From Rhodovulum adriaticum (GTDB lineage: Bacteria > Pseudomonadota > Alphaproteobacteria > Rhodobacterales > Rhodobacteraceae): a DNA stretch of 64,000 nucleotides. The notes under the pieces were generated by a model. It had not been told where the DNA came from and did no database searches. It worked only from the letters and a program-made list of their open reading frames with translations. Positions 27,304-36,047 of this stretch are shown piece by piece (the first letter of the stretch is position 1; each line of letters begins with the position of its first letter). Position numbers and translations under genes: made by a program. The stretch covers positions 1 through 64,000 of the forward strand of contig NZ_SLXL01000007.1 of assembly GCF_004345735.1 (NCBI RefSeq), read 5' to 3'.

Positions 27304-28275
27304 TTACTCGCCCATCGCGGCCAGCAGCGCCTTGTGGTTTTCGACCTGCGTGGTCCAGTAGGCGCGCTGCTCATCCGCATCCATCCACAGCGGCGAAAGG
27401 CTTTCCGAGGTCAGGTAGCCCTGCCATTCCTCGCTTTCGTAGATCGCGGTGAACAGATCGCCGTAGTAGGCCGCCGCAGCGTCGGACATGCCGGGGGCGC
27501 CGACCACCGCGCGCTGGTTGTAGTAAGAGAAGTCGTGGCCCTTCTCCTTCAGCGTAGGCACGTCGGGATAGGCCGGCATCCGTTCGTCCGAGAAGGCCAG
27601 CAGCGGAACGAAATCCCCAGCCTCATAGAAGCCCTTGGCCTCGGCCGGGTTGTTCACGGTGGCCATGATCTGCTGGCCGGCCAGATCCTTGGCCACGGCC
27701 CCGCCGCCATCATAGGGGATGTACTTGATGTCCAGGCCATAGGCGTTGGACATGTAGGCGATGACGATGGAATCCTCTTGCCCCTTGCCGGTGCCGCCCA
27801 TCACGTAGTCGCCATCGGCGGCCTTCACCGTTTCGACCCACTGTTCGAAGCTGGTGATGCCGCTGTCCTTGTGCACCCACAGAACGAAGGGATCGACCCC
27901 CATCATCGCCACGGGCGTAAAGGTCTGGATGTCGATCCCCAGGTTCGGCTGCCGCAGCGGCGTCGTGAAGAACGAGTTGAGCGTCACCAGGATCGTGTAG
28001 TCGGGGTCGTTCGTCCCGCTGACATGGATCAGCGCTTCGGCGCCCGACCCGCCGCCCTTGTTGTTGGGCACCAGCGGACGCGTGGTCATGTCCTTCTTCT
28101 CGGCGACCGACTGGATGAACCGCGCGATCTGGTCCGCGCCGCCACCGGGCCCGGCCATGATCACGAAGTCGATCGGTTTTCGGGGCTTCCACTCCTGCGC
28201 AAGCGCGGACAGGGGCGAAAACGCCACAAGGCCGGCAAGTGCCAGGCCGACGAAATTACGTTTCGTAATCGACAT
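27304..28275 (-). CDS. tctC: Tripartite tricarboxylate transporter solute-binding protein, TctC family
   Basis: This 323-residue periplasmic protein has a signal peptide (ITKRNFVGLALAGLVAFSPL, cut after ALA) and the Bug/TctC core IDFVIMAGPGGGADQIARF plus GGTGKGQEDSIV. The ATG at 28275 follows GGAGGA; upstream in-frame codons are not conserved in character. The ligand is probably a carboxylate. The neighbouring acyl-CoA synthetase and reductase genes suggest the acid may be activated to a CoA ester, which is inference. Confidence 0.88.
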   Translation of the reverse strand: MSITKRNFVGLALAGLVAFSPLSALAQEWKPRKPIDFVIMAGPGGGADQIARFIQSVAEKKDMTTRPLVPNNKGGGSGAEALIHVSGTNDPDYTILVTLNSFFTTPLRQPNLGIDIQTFTPVAMMGVDPFVLWVHKDSGITSFEQWVETVKAADGDYVMGGTGKGQEDSIVIAYMSNAYGLDIKYIPYDGGGAVAKDLAGQQIMATVNNPAEAKGFYEAGDFVPLLAFSDERMPAYPDVPTLKEKGHDFSYYNQRAVVGAPGMSDAAAAYYGDLFTAIYESEEWQGYLTSESLSPLWMDADEQRAYWTTQVENHKALLAAMGE

Positions 28276-28350
28276 CGAAGTCCTCCTCCACTTTTTGTGC
28301 CCGCCGTTTCCTATCCGCCTCCCCAGACAGACCTCCCTTTGGCGGGCCAG

Positions 28351-28371
28351 TTGGTAACTAAATTTCACCAA
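28351..28371. promoter_or_regulatory. Candidate operator TTGGT-N11-ACCAA upstream of the tctCBA operon
   Basis: TTGGTAACTAAATTTCACCAA has 5-base inverted arms around an AT-rich centre and lies about 75-95 bases before the tctC start. The form is like GntR- or LacI-type sites. No regulator gene is adjacent, so this rests on symmetry and position. Confidence 0.3.
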
Positions 28372-28428
28372 TCCCTTTTCAAGAAAAATTTACTGTCGCA
28401 GTGCAGCATCCCGCCGCAAGAAACCGTT

Positions 28429-29283
28429 TCAATGAACCAGAACGACCGGGATTTCAGCTTTGTCCACAACCGTTTGGGTATTCCCCCCGAACAGCGTTTC
28501 GCGTTCGTGGCTCTGGCCGTAGGCGCCCATCACCAGCAGGTTCGCGCCCAGGTCGACGGTCTTTTCCAGTAGGGCCGCGCCGGGATTGCGCCCCTCGAAG
28601 CGGAGAGCCTGGGCGGTAATGCCGCGCAGGGCGTAATACTCGACCAGTTCCTCGGTCGTCGCACCGTGGGGTTCGCCCTTGCCGCCGGTCAGGATCGTGA
28701 CCGCATCGGCGGCCTTGGCGAAATCCAGGGTCAGCGCCACCGCGCGCGCGGCCTCTAGCGACCCGTTCCAGCCGATCGCGATACGCGCGCCGAAATCCTT
28801 GGGCACCTCGCCCGCGCGCGGGCACATCAGCACCGGGCGCCCGGTCCGAAAAAGCCCTGATTTCAAAGAGTTGCTGCCGACATTGCGATCCCTGTCAGGC
28901 TTGGCCACCACGACCAGATCGGCCAGGCGCCCGTTATGCTTGATGACATCGGCCATCCGCCCGTCCTCCTCGACGAATTCGACCGTCGCGGTATCGCCGT
29001 GCGGGGGGTCGGTTTCCGACAGGCCAAGTTCCAGCGCAAGCTGGTGCAATTCTTCGCGCACGTGCTGTTCCTGTTGGTCGGCCAGTTCCTGCGCCTGCTT
29101 CAGAAACGTATCGCGGGCAAAACTGGGCAACGGCACGCCATAGGGCAGCATATCCTCTGGCTGTGCCCGGCAATGGACGACCACCACATGTGACCGATGC
29201 CGCCTGGCCAGCTCCGCCGCGTGGCCCAGGACCGTTCCCGACATGCCGTCCCCGCGCACAGGAACCAGAATCTTGCTCAGCAT
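28429..29283 (-). CDS. Universal stress protein, tandem UspA domains
   Basis: The 284-residue cytoplasmic protein has two UspA-fold halves. The first begins MLSKILVPVRGDGMSGTVLG. The second has the ATP-binding pattern GAYGQSHERETLFGGNTQTV (G-2x-G-9x-G type). The ATG at 29283 is the only start that gives a standard UspA N-terminus. Such proteins often sit beside transporters, as here next to tctC. Confidence 0.85.
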   Translation of the reverse strand: MLSKILVPVRGDGMSGTVLGHAAELARRHRSHVVVVHCRAQPEDMLPYGVPLPSFARDTFLKQAQELADQQEQHVREELHQLALELGLSETDPPHGDTATVEFVEEDGRMADVIKHNGRLADLVVVAKPDRDRNVGSNSLKSGLFRTGRPVLMCPRAGEVPKDFGARIAIGWNGSLEAARAVALTLDFAKAADAVTILTGGKGEPHGATTEELVEYYALRGITAQALRFEGRNPGAALLEKTVDLGANLLVMGAYGQSHERETLFGGNTQTVVDKAEIPVVLVH

Positions 29284-29407
29284 TATGACGCTTCCCCCCT
29301 GTTGCACGCCCTTCAGGGGCGCGCCCGTGATGTCCGCCGGATCCGGGCCGATCCTCCCTATCGGCCCAGCCCTAAGATCATGCCGCCCGCGCCAACGGGC
29401 ACGGCGC

Positions 29408-30385
29408 CTAGCCGTACAGCCCCGCGACGCGCGCGCGCAGTTGCACCAGCGCAAGCACCGTGTCGATGGTGGGCGTCGGCGTGCCCGTCACCCGCCCCAG
29501 TTCCTGAACCGAGCCGACCAGCGCGTCGATTTCCATCGGGCGGCCCATATCCAGATCCTGCAGCATAGAGGTCCGGTGCGCCCCCACAGCCGCGCCGCCG
29601 TCGATCCGGCGGTCCACGTCGATGGGGAATTTCACACCCAGCTTTTCGGCGATTTCCTGGGCCTCCAGCATCATGTTGCGGGCCACCGCGCGCGTGCCGC
29701 CATCGGTGCACAGCACGTCCAGCGTAGCATGGGTCAGCGCCGAGATCGGGTTGAAGGACAGGTTCCCCCACAATTTCACCCAGATCTCATCGCGCAGCTT
29801 GGGCCGGACAGGCGCCTTCAGCCCCGCCGACGCCAGCGCCTTGGACAGTGCCATCGCACGATCCGATTTCGACCCGTCCGGTTCACCCAGCGAAAAGCGG
29901 TTGCCCTCGATATGCTTGACGACGCCCGGCTCGATCACCTCGGCCGCCGGATAGACCACGCAGCCCAGCACCCGGTCGGGGCCAAAACCGTTCCATTGCG
30001 CATCGCCCGGATCGACCGAATGCAGGCGCGTGCCTTCGTAGTCGCCGCCGATCTTGTGGAAATACCACCACGGCACACCGTTCACGCCGCTGACGATGGT
30101 CGTGTTCTCACCGATCAGCGGCTGCATCTTGTCCACCACCGGCGGCACCGAATGCGCCTTGAGCGTGACGATCACGTAATCCTGCGGCCCCAGGTCCGCC
30201 GCGTTGTCCGAGGCAGTGACAGGCACGGTGACCTCGCCCTCTTCCTCGATCAGACGCAGGCCGTTTTCCTTCATCGCGGCCAGGTGCGGCCCCCGCGCCA
30301 CCAGCGAGACATCCGCCCCCGCCTGTGCCAGCTTGGCGCCCATATAGCCGCCGATGGCCCCGGCGCCGAAAATGCAGATCTTCAT
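29408..30385 (-). CDS. 2-dehydropantoate 2-reductase (ketopantoate reductase) family protein
   Basis: The 325-residue NADPH-binding protein has the Rossmann motif IFGAGAIGGYMG at the N-terminus, a conserved KAHSVPPVV, and the C-terminal helical domain with KLWGNLSFNPISAL (catalytic lysine region). The family reduces 2-oxo acids. In biosynthesis it makes pantoate, but members inside catabolic clusters use other oxo acids. The neighbours here (acyl-CoA synthetase, TctCBA) favour a catabolic role. The symbol panE is withheld. Confidence 0.8.
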   Translation of the reverse strand: MKICIFGAGAIGGYMGAKLAQAGADVSLVARGPHLAAMKENGLRLIEEEGEVTVPVTASDNAADLGPQDYVIVTLKAHSVPPVVDKMQPLIGENTTIVSGVNGVPWWYFHKIGGDYEGTRLHSVDPGDAQWNGFGPDRVLGCVVYPAAEVIEPGVVKHIEGNRFSLGEPDGSKSDRAMALSKALASAGLKAPVRPKLRDEIWVKLWGNLSFNPISALTHATLDVLCTDGGTRAVARNMMLEAQEIAEKLGVKFPIDVDRRIDGGAAVGAHRTSMLQDLDMGRPMEIDALVGSVQELGRVTGTPTPTIDTVLALVQLRARVAGLYG

Positions 30386-30454
30386 CTAGACCCCTCCCTT
30401 CGTCCTGCGGGAGAGCCCCGCAGGCCGGTCCGGTTTCCCTTGTCGCGGCGTCGG

Positions 30455-31999
30455 TCAGCCGGTCTTTTCGACAAGGCCCAGTTTCTCTGCCAGGCCGATA
30501 CGTTGCAGCTTGCCCGTCGCGCCCTTGGGGATTTCCTCAAGGATCACCACCTTGCGCGGCACCTTGAAATCGGCCAGCCGCTCGGCCGCGAAATCGCGGA
30601 TCTCGCGTTCGCTCGCCTCGGCGCCCTCGCGCAGGACGATGGCCGCGGCGATTTCCTCGCCCAGCTTGGCATGGGGCAGCGCAAAGGTCAGCGCCTGCGC
30701 CACCGCCGGGTGATCGGACAGAACGCCGTCAACCTCCAGCGGGCTGACCTTTTCGCCGCCGCGGTTGATGATCTCTTTCAGGCGGCCGGTGAGGGTCAGA
30801 TACCCCTCTTCGTCGAAACTGCCCTGGTCGCCCGTGCGGAACCAGCGCTTGCCCTCGGCCTCGAAGAAGCTCTTGGCGTTGGCGTCCGGGTTGCCCTCAT
30901 AGCCCGGCGTGACGTTCGGGCCGGAAATCACCACCTCGCCGATGGCATCGCCCGGCAGCAGGGTCGGCGCGACCTCGTCGGCGACGCGCACCTCGGGCCC
31001 GGCGGGCACGCCCACCGCACCGGGTTTCTGGGCGCGCGGCGGCAGCGGGTTGGAACACATCTGGTGCGCGGCCTCGGTCATGCCGTACCCCTCGATCACC
31101 GGCGCGCCGAAGGTTTCGGCCAGCTTGGTCATCACCGGCCCCGGCAGCGAGGCCGAGGAGGAGCGCAGGAACCGCAGGCGCGCGCCCTCGATGATTTTGG
31201 CATTGCGGCCCGCGCGCGCCAGGATCGCCTGATGCATCGTCGGCACGGCGGTATACCAGGTCGGGTCGGAATCGCGCAGCCAGCCAAAGAATTTCAGCGC
31301 GTCGAACCCCGGCGCGCACCACACCTGCCCGCCTGCACCCAACGAGGAAATCACCGCCGCGACCAGCCCGTGGATGTGGAACAGCGGCATCACGTTCATG
31401 CACCGATCCTGGGGCGTCAGCGCCAGCGAGGCCGCGATGTTGTGCGCCGAGGCCGCGACGTTCGACTGCAACAGCGGCACGATCTTGGGGCGCGAGGTCG
31501 TGCCCGAGGTATGCAGGATCAGCGCCACGTCGTCCGGGCCCGGCGCGCCCTCGGGCGCGGCGGCGCCGGTGTCGCCTTCGGCGCTCAGCGTAAAGCTGCC
31601 GGCCGGTGCGGCGGGATCGAAGGACAGGCGCAGCACGGTCAGGCCGAACCGCTTGGCCGCCGCAAGCGCGGGGCCGTCATACCCCTCGGCCAGGATGATG
31701 GCCTTGGCTTTCAAATCTTCGAGGTAGAAGGCGAACTCATCCTCGCGATAGGCCGGGTTCAGCGGCGCGGTCGTCGCCGCCTGCGCCACGGTGACGAAGG
31801 CCGTGGCCATTTCCGGCCCGTTCGGCAGCACGATCGCCACACGGTCCGCGGCCCCCACGCCCGCCGCGCGCAGGGCCGCGCGCGTATCATCGGCAAGGCT
31901 GCGCAGCCCCCCATAGCTAAGCCATTCCCGGTCCGGCGCGCCGATGGCCTGCGCCGCGTCGGGATGGGACGCGATCAGGCCCTTGATAGTGTCCGACAT
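30455..31999 (-). CDS. AMP-forming acyl-CoA synthetase
   Basis: This 514-residue ANL-superfamily enzyme activates a carboxylic acid to its CoA thioester through an acyl-adenylate. The P-loop is LILHTSGTTSRPKIVPL, the A5-type motif is EGYGMTEAAHQM, then WFRTGDQGSFDEEGYLTLTG, and the C-terminal catalytic lysine region is PKGATGKLQR. The length and motif wording resemble the oxalate-CoA ligase-like group (AAE3/Pcs60) more than long-chain FadD; this is a similarity judgement. The start at 31999 follows GAGAGAAAAG. It is the first gene of a minus-strand run toward the reductase. Confidence 0.85.
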   Translation of the reverse strand: MSDTIKGLIASHPDAAQAIGAPDREWLSYGGLRSLADDTRAALRAAGVGAADRVAIVLPNGPEMATAFVTVAQAATTAPLNPAYREDEFAFYLEDLKAKAIILAEGYDGPALAAAKRFGLTVLRLSFDPAAPAGSFTLSAEGDTGAAAPEGAPGPDDVALILHTSGTTSRPKIVPLLQSNVAASAHNIAASLALTPQDRCMNVMPLFHIHGLVAAVISSLGAGGQVWCAPGFDALKFFGWLRDSDPTWYTAVPTMHQAILARAGRNAKIIEGARLRFLRSSSASLPGPVMTKLAETFGAPVIEGYGMTEAAHQMCSNPLPPRAQKPGAVGVPAGPEVRVADEVAPTLLPGDAIGEVVISGPNVTPGYEGNPDANAKSFFEAEGKRWFRTGDQGSFDEEGYLTLTGRLKEIINRGGEKVSPLEVDGVLSDHPAVAQALTFALPHAKLGEEIAAAIVLREGAEASEREIRDFAAERLADFKVPRKVVILEEIPKGATGKLQRIGLAEKLGLVEKTG

Positions 32000-32299
32000 G
32001 TCTTTTCTCTCCTCCCTCTGTTCCCACGCGCCGCCCTCTTCCCGGGCAGGCCCGCAAGTCCCGGCATTTCTGCCGCCGTTTCCCCCTGTACCGGGGCGCG
32101 CCTGCGCGCTTGCGCAGCCTCCTCCGCGTTCAACTTTCGTTGATATAGCGGCAAGACAGGTCAGAGCAAATTCCATCGCAACCGCGCCCTGTGCGGGGCG
32201 GGCGCATCGTCGCCCGGCGGCTGACGACACGCGCCGGGCCTGGGCCGGTTTCCATTGGCACGCCCGGACCTGCACTGTATCGTTTCAGGCGGAGGACAG
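32000..32299. other. 300-base divergent intergenic region, acyl-CoA synthetase / hupT
   Basis: No gene seen. It must contain both divergent promoters. The only clear structure is a 14-base inverted repeat, TCAAC-TTTC-GTTGA (32130-32143), a possible operator next to TTGATATAG. The hupT ribosome site (GGAGGA, 32291-32296) is at its right edge. Confidence 0.4.
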
Positions 32300-33631
32300 A
32301 TGGCCGACGAAATAACCACAGGTCTGGTTGCCGAAACCGCCGAATTCTCTGACGCGGCATGGTCGGATGTGCTGTCGGCCGTCGATCGGACCTATACGGA
32401 ACTCGTCGGCTATCAGGAACGCCTGGAACGGCAAAACGCCGAGCTGGAAAAGATGCGCTCGTTCCTGGCGTCTATCCTGGCCTCGGTTTCGGACGTTCTG
32501 GTCGTCGTGTCCCGGCATGGCGATATCGAGAAGGTTTCCCAGTCGGTCGCGGCAATGACCGGGCGGGACCGCGCCACGCTGGCCGGGCAGACGGTGGTCG
32601 GACTGTTTGCCCAGGCGGACCGTGCCGCGTTGATCGAGGGCATGCAGCGCGCCGCCGTGAATCGGGCGCCCGAGACCATCGAAATCGCCCTGAATGCCAA
32701 GGACGGAACCAGCCCGCTGGAATTGTCGATCAGCCCGCGCCTGGATGAACGCGGGCGGGTCAGCGGCCATGTGCTAACCGGCCGTCCGCTGGGCGAATTG
32801 CGGCAGGCCTATGCAGACCTTGCGCACAGCCATGACGAGCTGAAAGCCGCCCAGACCCTGTTGGTGCGGAACGAGAAACTGGCCTCGCTCGGTCGTCTGC
32901 TGGCCGGTGTCGCGCATGAGCTGAACAACCCGATCAGCTTCGTCTATGCCAATGTCCACGCGCTGGAACGCTATGCGGCCAAGCTGGAAAACTACTTTGA
33001 CAAGGTTCAGGCCGGGGCGCCCCGGGCCGACCTGGTCAAGCTGCGCGAAGAACTGCGCCTGGACCGCGAAATCGGCAACATGCGCGAGGCCGTCGCCGGT
33101 GCCCGCGACGGGGCCGAGCGGGTGCGCGACATCGTCGAGGATCTGCGCCGCCTGTCCTCCGAAGGAACGGGCGAGGTGATCGCCTTCGACCTGGTGGAAA
33201 CCGCCAGTGTCGCGGCCAGCTGGGTGCTGCGCGGGACCAAACGCGATGTGCAGGTCACCTTTTCCGGCGAATCCAACCTGATTGTCGAGGGCCGGCCGGG
33301 TCATATCCAGCAGGTCGTGATGAACCTGGTGCAGAACGCCCTGGACGCGCTGGAAACCGAGGAACAGGGCCATATCGAACTGTCCGCGGCGCGCGCGGGG
33401 GGATTTGCCGTGCTTTCGGTTGCCGATAACGGCCCCGGCGTGCCCGAGCCGTTGCGCCAATCCATCTTCGACCCGTTCTTCACCACCAAGGCGGTGGGCA
33501 AGGGCACGGGGCTGGGCCTGTCGATCAGCCACAAGATCGCGCAGGAACATGGCGGCGATCTGCGGCTTTGCCCCGAACAGGATGGAACCTGTTTCCAGAT
33601 CGCCCTGCCCCTGCCAAAGGATCCGGCATGA
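32300..33631 (+). CDS. hupT: HupT, hydrogen-responsive sensor histidine kinase
   Basis: HupT is the soluble kinase that receives the signal of the H2 sensor HupUV and phosphorylates HupR. The 443-residue protein has a coiled coil (about 25-60), a PAS domain (about 55-160), the phosphoacceptor H206 in GVAHELNNPISFV, an N-box (LVQNALDAL), and ATP-binding boxes (DNGPGVP, GTGLGLSI). There are no membrane segments. Its stop overlaps the hupU start (ATGA). The gene order hupT-hupU-hupV matches R. capsulatus. Confidence 0.93.
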   Translation: MADEITTGLVAETAEFSDAAWSDVLSAVDRTYTELVGYQERLERQNAELEKMRSFLASILASVSDVLVVVSRHGDIEKVSQSVAAMTGRDRATLAGQTVVGLFAQADRAALIEGMQRAAVNRAPETIEIALNAKDGTSPLELSISPRLDERGRVSGHVLTGRPLGELRQAYADLAHSHDELKAAQTLLVRNEKLASLGRLLAGVAHELNNPISFVYANVHALERYAAKLENYFDKVQAGAPRADLVKLREELRLDREIGNMREAVAGARDGAERVRDIVEDLRRLSSEGTGEVIAFDLVETASVAASWVLRGTKRDVQVTFSGESNLIVEGRPGHIQQVVMNLVQNALDALETEEQGHIELSAARAGGFAVLSVADNGPGVPEPLRQSIFDPFFTTKAVGKGTGLGLSISHKIAQEHGGDLRLCPEQDGTCFQIALPLPKDPA

Positions 33632-34620
33632 ACATTCTGTGGCTACAGGCATCGGGCTGCGGCGGGTGCACGATGTCGCTGCTCTGCGCAGAGGATCCCA
33701 ATGTCATTGACCTGCTGGAGGGGGCGGGCCTGCGCTTTCTCTGGCATCCCGCGCTGAGCCTGGAGACCGGCGGCGAGGTGCGCGCCTTGCTGGACCGGAT
33801 CGCGATGGGCGAGGTGGCGCTGGATATCCTTTGCGTGGAGGGCGCGATCGCCCGGGGGCCGCGTGGCACGGGGCGGTTCCAGATGCTGTCGGGCACCGGG
33901 CGGTCGGTTCTGGACTGGGTCCGGCAACTTGCGCCCCTGGCCCGGCACGTGGTCGCGGTGGGCAGTTGCGCGGCCTTCGGCGGGGTCACCAGCGCGGGCG
34001 AAAACCCCTCGGACGCGGCGGGCCTGCAATACGAGGGCACGCATCGCGGCGGGGTGCTGCCCGCCGCCTTTCGCCCAGGCGGCGGCTTGCCGGTCATCAA
34101 CATCGCGGGATGCCCCACGCATCCCGACTGGGTGACCGAAACCCTGATGCTGCTGGCGCAGGACGCGTTGGGCGCGGACGATCTGGACGCGCTGGCCCGG
34201 CCGCTGTTCTTTGCACAGCACCTTGTCCACCACGGCTGCCCGAAGAATGAGTTCTACGAATACAAGGCCTCAGCCACCCAGCTCTGCGAAATGGGCTGCA
34301 TGATGGAGCATCTGGGCTGCGTCGGCACCCAAGCGGTGGGCGATTGCAACATCCGGCCCTGGAACGGATCGGGCAGTTGCACGCGCGGCGGCTACCCTTG
34401 CATTTCCTGCACCGCGCCCGAGTTCGAGGAACCCAAGCACGCCTTTACCGAGACCCCCAAGGTTGCGGGCATCCCCGTGGGCCTGCCCTCGGACATGCCC
34501 AAGGCGTGGTTCATGGCGCTGGCCTCGCTGTCCAAGGCGGCAACGCCAGAGCGTTTGTCGAAGAACGCGGTTGCCGACCGGGTTGAGGTCGTCCCCTCAC
34601 CGAGGAAACCGAACGGATGA
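33628..34620 (+). CDS. hupU: HupU, small subunit of the H2-sensing regulatory [NiFe] hydrogenase
   Basis: This 330-residue protein has cysteine ligands for Fe-S clusters: SGCGGCTMSLLC at the N-terminus, VGSCAAFGGV, and HGCPKNEFYE…CEMGCMMEHLGC and CNIRPWNG toward the C-terminus. It lacks the twin-arginine signal of enzymatic small subunits, as expected for the cytoplasmic sensor. It overlaps hupT and hupV by 4 bases each. Confidence 0.93.
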   Translation: MNILWLQASGCGGCTMSLLCAEDPNVIDLLEGAGLRFLWHPALSLETGGEVRALLDRIAMGEVALDILCVEGAIARGPRGTGRFQMLSGTGRSVLDWVRQLAPLARHVVAVGSCAAFGGVTSAGENPSDAAGLQYEGTHRGGVLPAAFRPGGGLPVINIAGCPTHPDWVTETLMLLAQDALGADDLDALARPLFFAQHLVHHGCPKNEFYEYKASATQLCEMGCMMEHLGCVGTQAVGDCNIRPWNGSGSCTRGGYPCISCTAPEFEEPKHAFTETPKVAGIPVGLPSDMPKAWFMALASLSKAATPERLSKNAVADRVEVVPSPRKPNG

Positions 34621-36044
34621 CGCAAGGCCGCCTGATCGTTGGGCCGTTCAACCGGGTCGAAGGCGATCTGGAGGTGCATCTGGATCTGGCCGATGGCGCG
34701 GTTGCCCGCGCCCGGGTCAACGCGCCGCTCTATCGCGGGTTCGAACGAATGCTGATGGGCCGCCCGCCATCGGACGCGCTGACGCTGACACCGCGGATCT
34801 GCGGGATCTGCTCGATCAGCCAGTCCGCCGCCGCCGCCCGCGCGCTGGCCGATGCGGGCGGGCACGCCCCCGCACCACAGGGCGCGGCGATGGCGGCGCT
34901 GATCCACGCGGTGGAAAATGTCTCGGACCACCTGTTCCATTTCAACCTGTTCTTCATGCCCGATTTCACCCGGCCCGTTTACGCGGATCGCCCCTGGCAC
35001 GGGCAGGCGGTCGAACGCTTCACCGCGCAGACCGGCGGCGCGCAGCGCGCCGCGATAGGGGCCCGCGCGGCCCTGATGCATATCCTGGGGCTGATGGCGG
35101 GCAAATGGCCCCACACGCTGGCGATCCAACCCGGCGGCGTCACCCGCGCCCCCGGCGCCAGCGACAAGGTCCGCATCCTGGCCAGCCTGACCGCGTTTCG
35201 CCGTTACCTGGAGGGCACGGTATTCGGCGGCCCGCTGGAAGACTTCGCCGCGCTGTCCACCCGCGACGCCCTGCTGGGCTGGGACCGGGGCGATGCGGGC
35301 CTGTTCCTGCGCATCGCGGCCGATCTGGACCTGGACCGATTGGGCCGCGGCGCGGGGCGCTATCTGTCCTTCGGGGCCTATCCGGATGCGGGCGGCCATG
35401 CCTTTGCACCGGGTATCTGGCGCGATGGGGCCCGCGCGCCGCTGGATCTGGCCGACATGGTCGAGGATCTGTCCCATGCCTGGATGCTGGGTCCGGCCAG
35501 CCATCCCGCCGACGGGCAGACCCTGCCCGACGAGGACATGCGCGCGGACGCCTATAGCTGGTGCAAGGCGCCCCGGCTGGCGGGCGCGCCCATGGAAACC
35601 GGGGCGCTGGCGCGGCAGGTGATCGACGGCCACCCGCTGGCCCGCGATCTGGCGGGCGGCGGCGTTCTGGCGCGGGTGGCCGGGCGGCTGCTGGAACTGG
35701 CCCGCAGCCAAGCGGTGATGGAGGATCTCGCCCGCGGGATCGATCCCGCAGCCCCCTTCATGGACCCCGCGCCAGAGGTTCAGGACGGGCACGGCGTGGG
35801 GCTGGTCGAAGCCGCGCGCGGCGCCCTGGGCCATTGGGTGCGGATAGAGAAGGGGCGCATCGCAAGCTATCAGATCGTGGCGCCGACCACCTGGAACTTC
35901 AGCCCCCGCGATGCGCAGGGCCAGCCCGGCCCGCTGGAGGCCGCCCTGGTCGGGGCCCCGGTGCAGCCCGGCGAAACCACGCCGGTCAGCGTTCAGCATA
36001 TCGTGCGCTCTTTCGATCCCTGCATGGTCTGCACGGTGCATTAG
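34617..36044 (+). CDS. hupV: HupV, large subunit of the H2-sensing regulatory [NiFe] hydrogenase
   Basis: This 475-residue protein contains the active-site motifs RICGICSISQS (N-terminal) and DPCMVCTVH at the very C-terminus. Catalytic hydrogenases carry a C-terminal peptide that a protease removes; here the protein ends at the histidine, the form known for regulatory hydrogenases. With HupU it binds H2 and controls HupT. Confidence 0.93.
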   Translation: MTQGRLIVGPFNRVEGDLEVHLDLADGAVARARVNAPLYRGFERMLMGRPPSDALTLTPRICGICSISQSAAAARALADAGGHAPAPQGAAMAALIHAVENVSDHLFHFNLFFMPDFTRPVYADRPWHGQAVERFTAQTGGAQRAAIGARAALMHILGLMAGKWPHTLAIQPGGVTRAPGASDKVRILASLTAFRRYLEGTVFGGPLEDFAALSTRDALLGWDRGDAGLFLRIAADLDLDRLGRGAGRYLSFGAYPDAGGHAFAPGIWRDGARAPLDLADMVEDLSHAWMLGPASHPADGQTLPDEDMRADAYSWCKAPRLAGAPMETGALARQVIDGHPLARDLAGGGVLARVAGRLLELARSQAVMEDLARGIDPAAPFMDPAPEVQDGHGVGLVEAARGALGHWVRIEKGRIASYQIVAPTTWNFSPRDAQGQPGPLEAALVGAPVQPGETTPVSVQHIVRSFDPCMVCTVH

Positions 36045-36047
36045 GCG

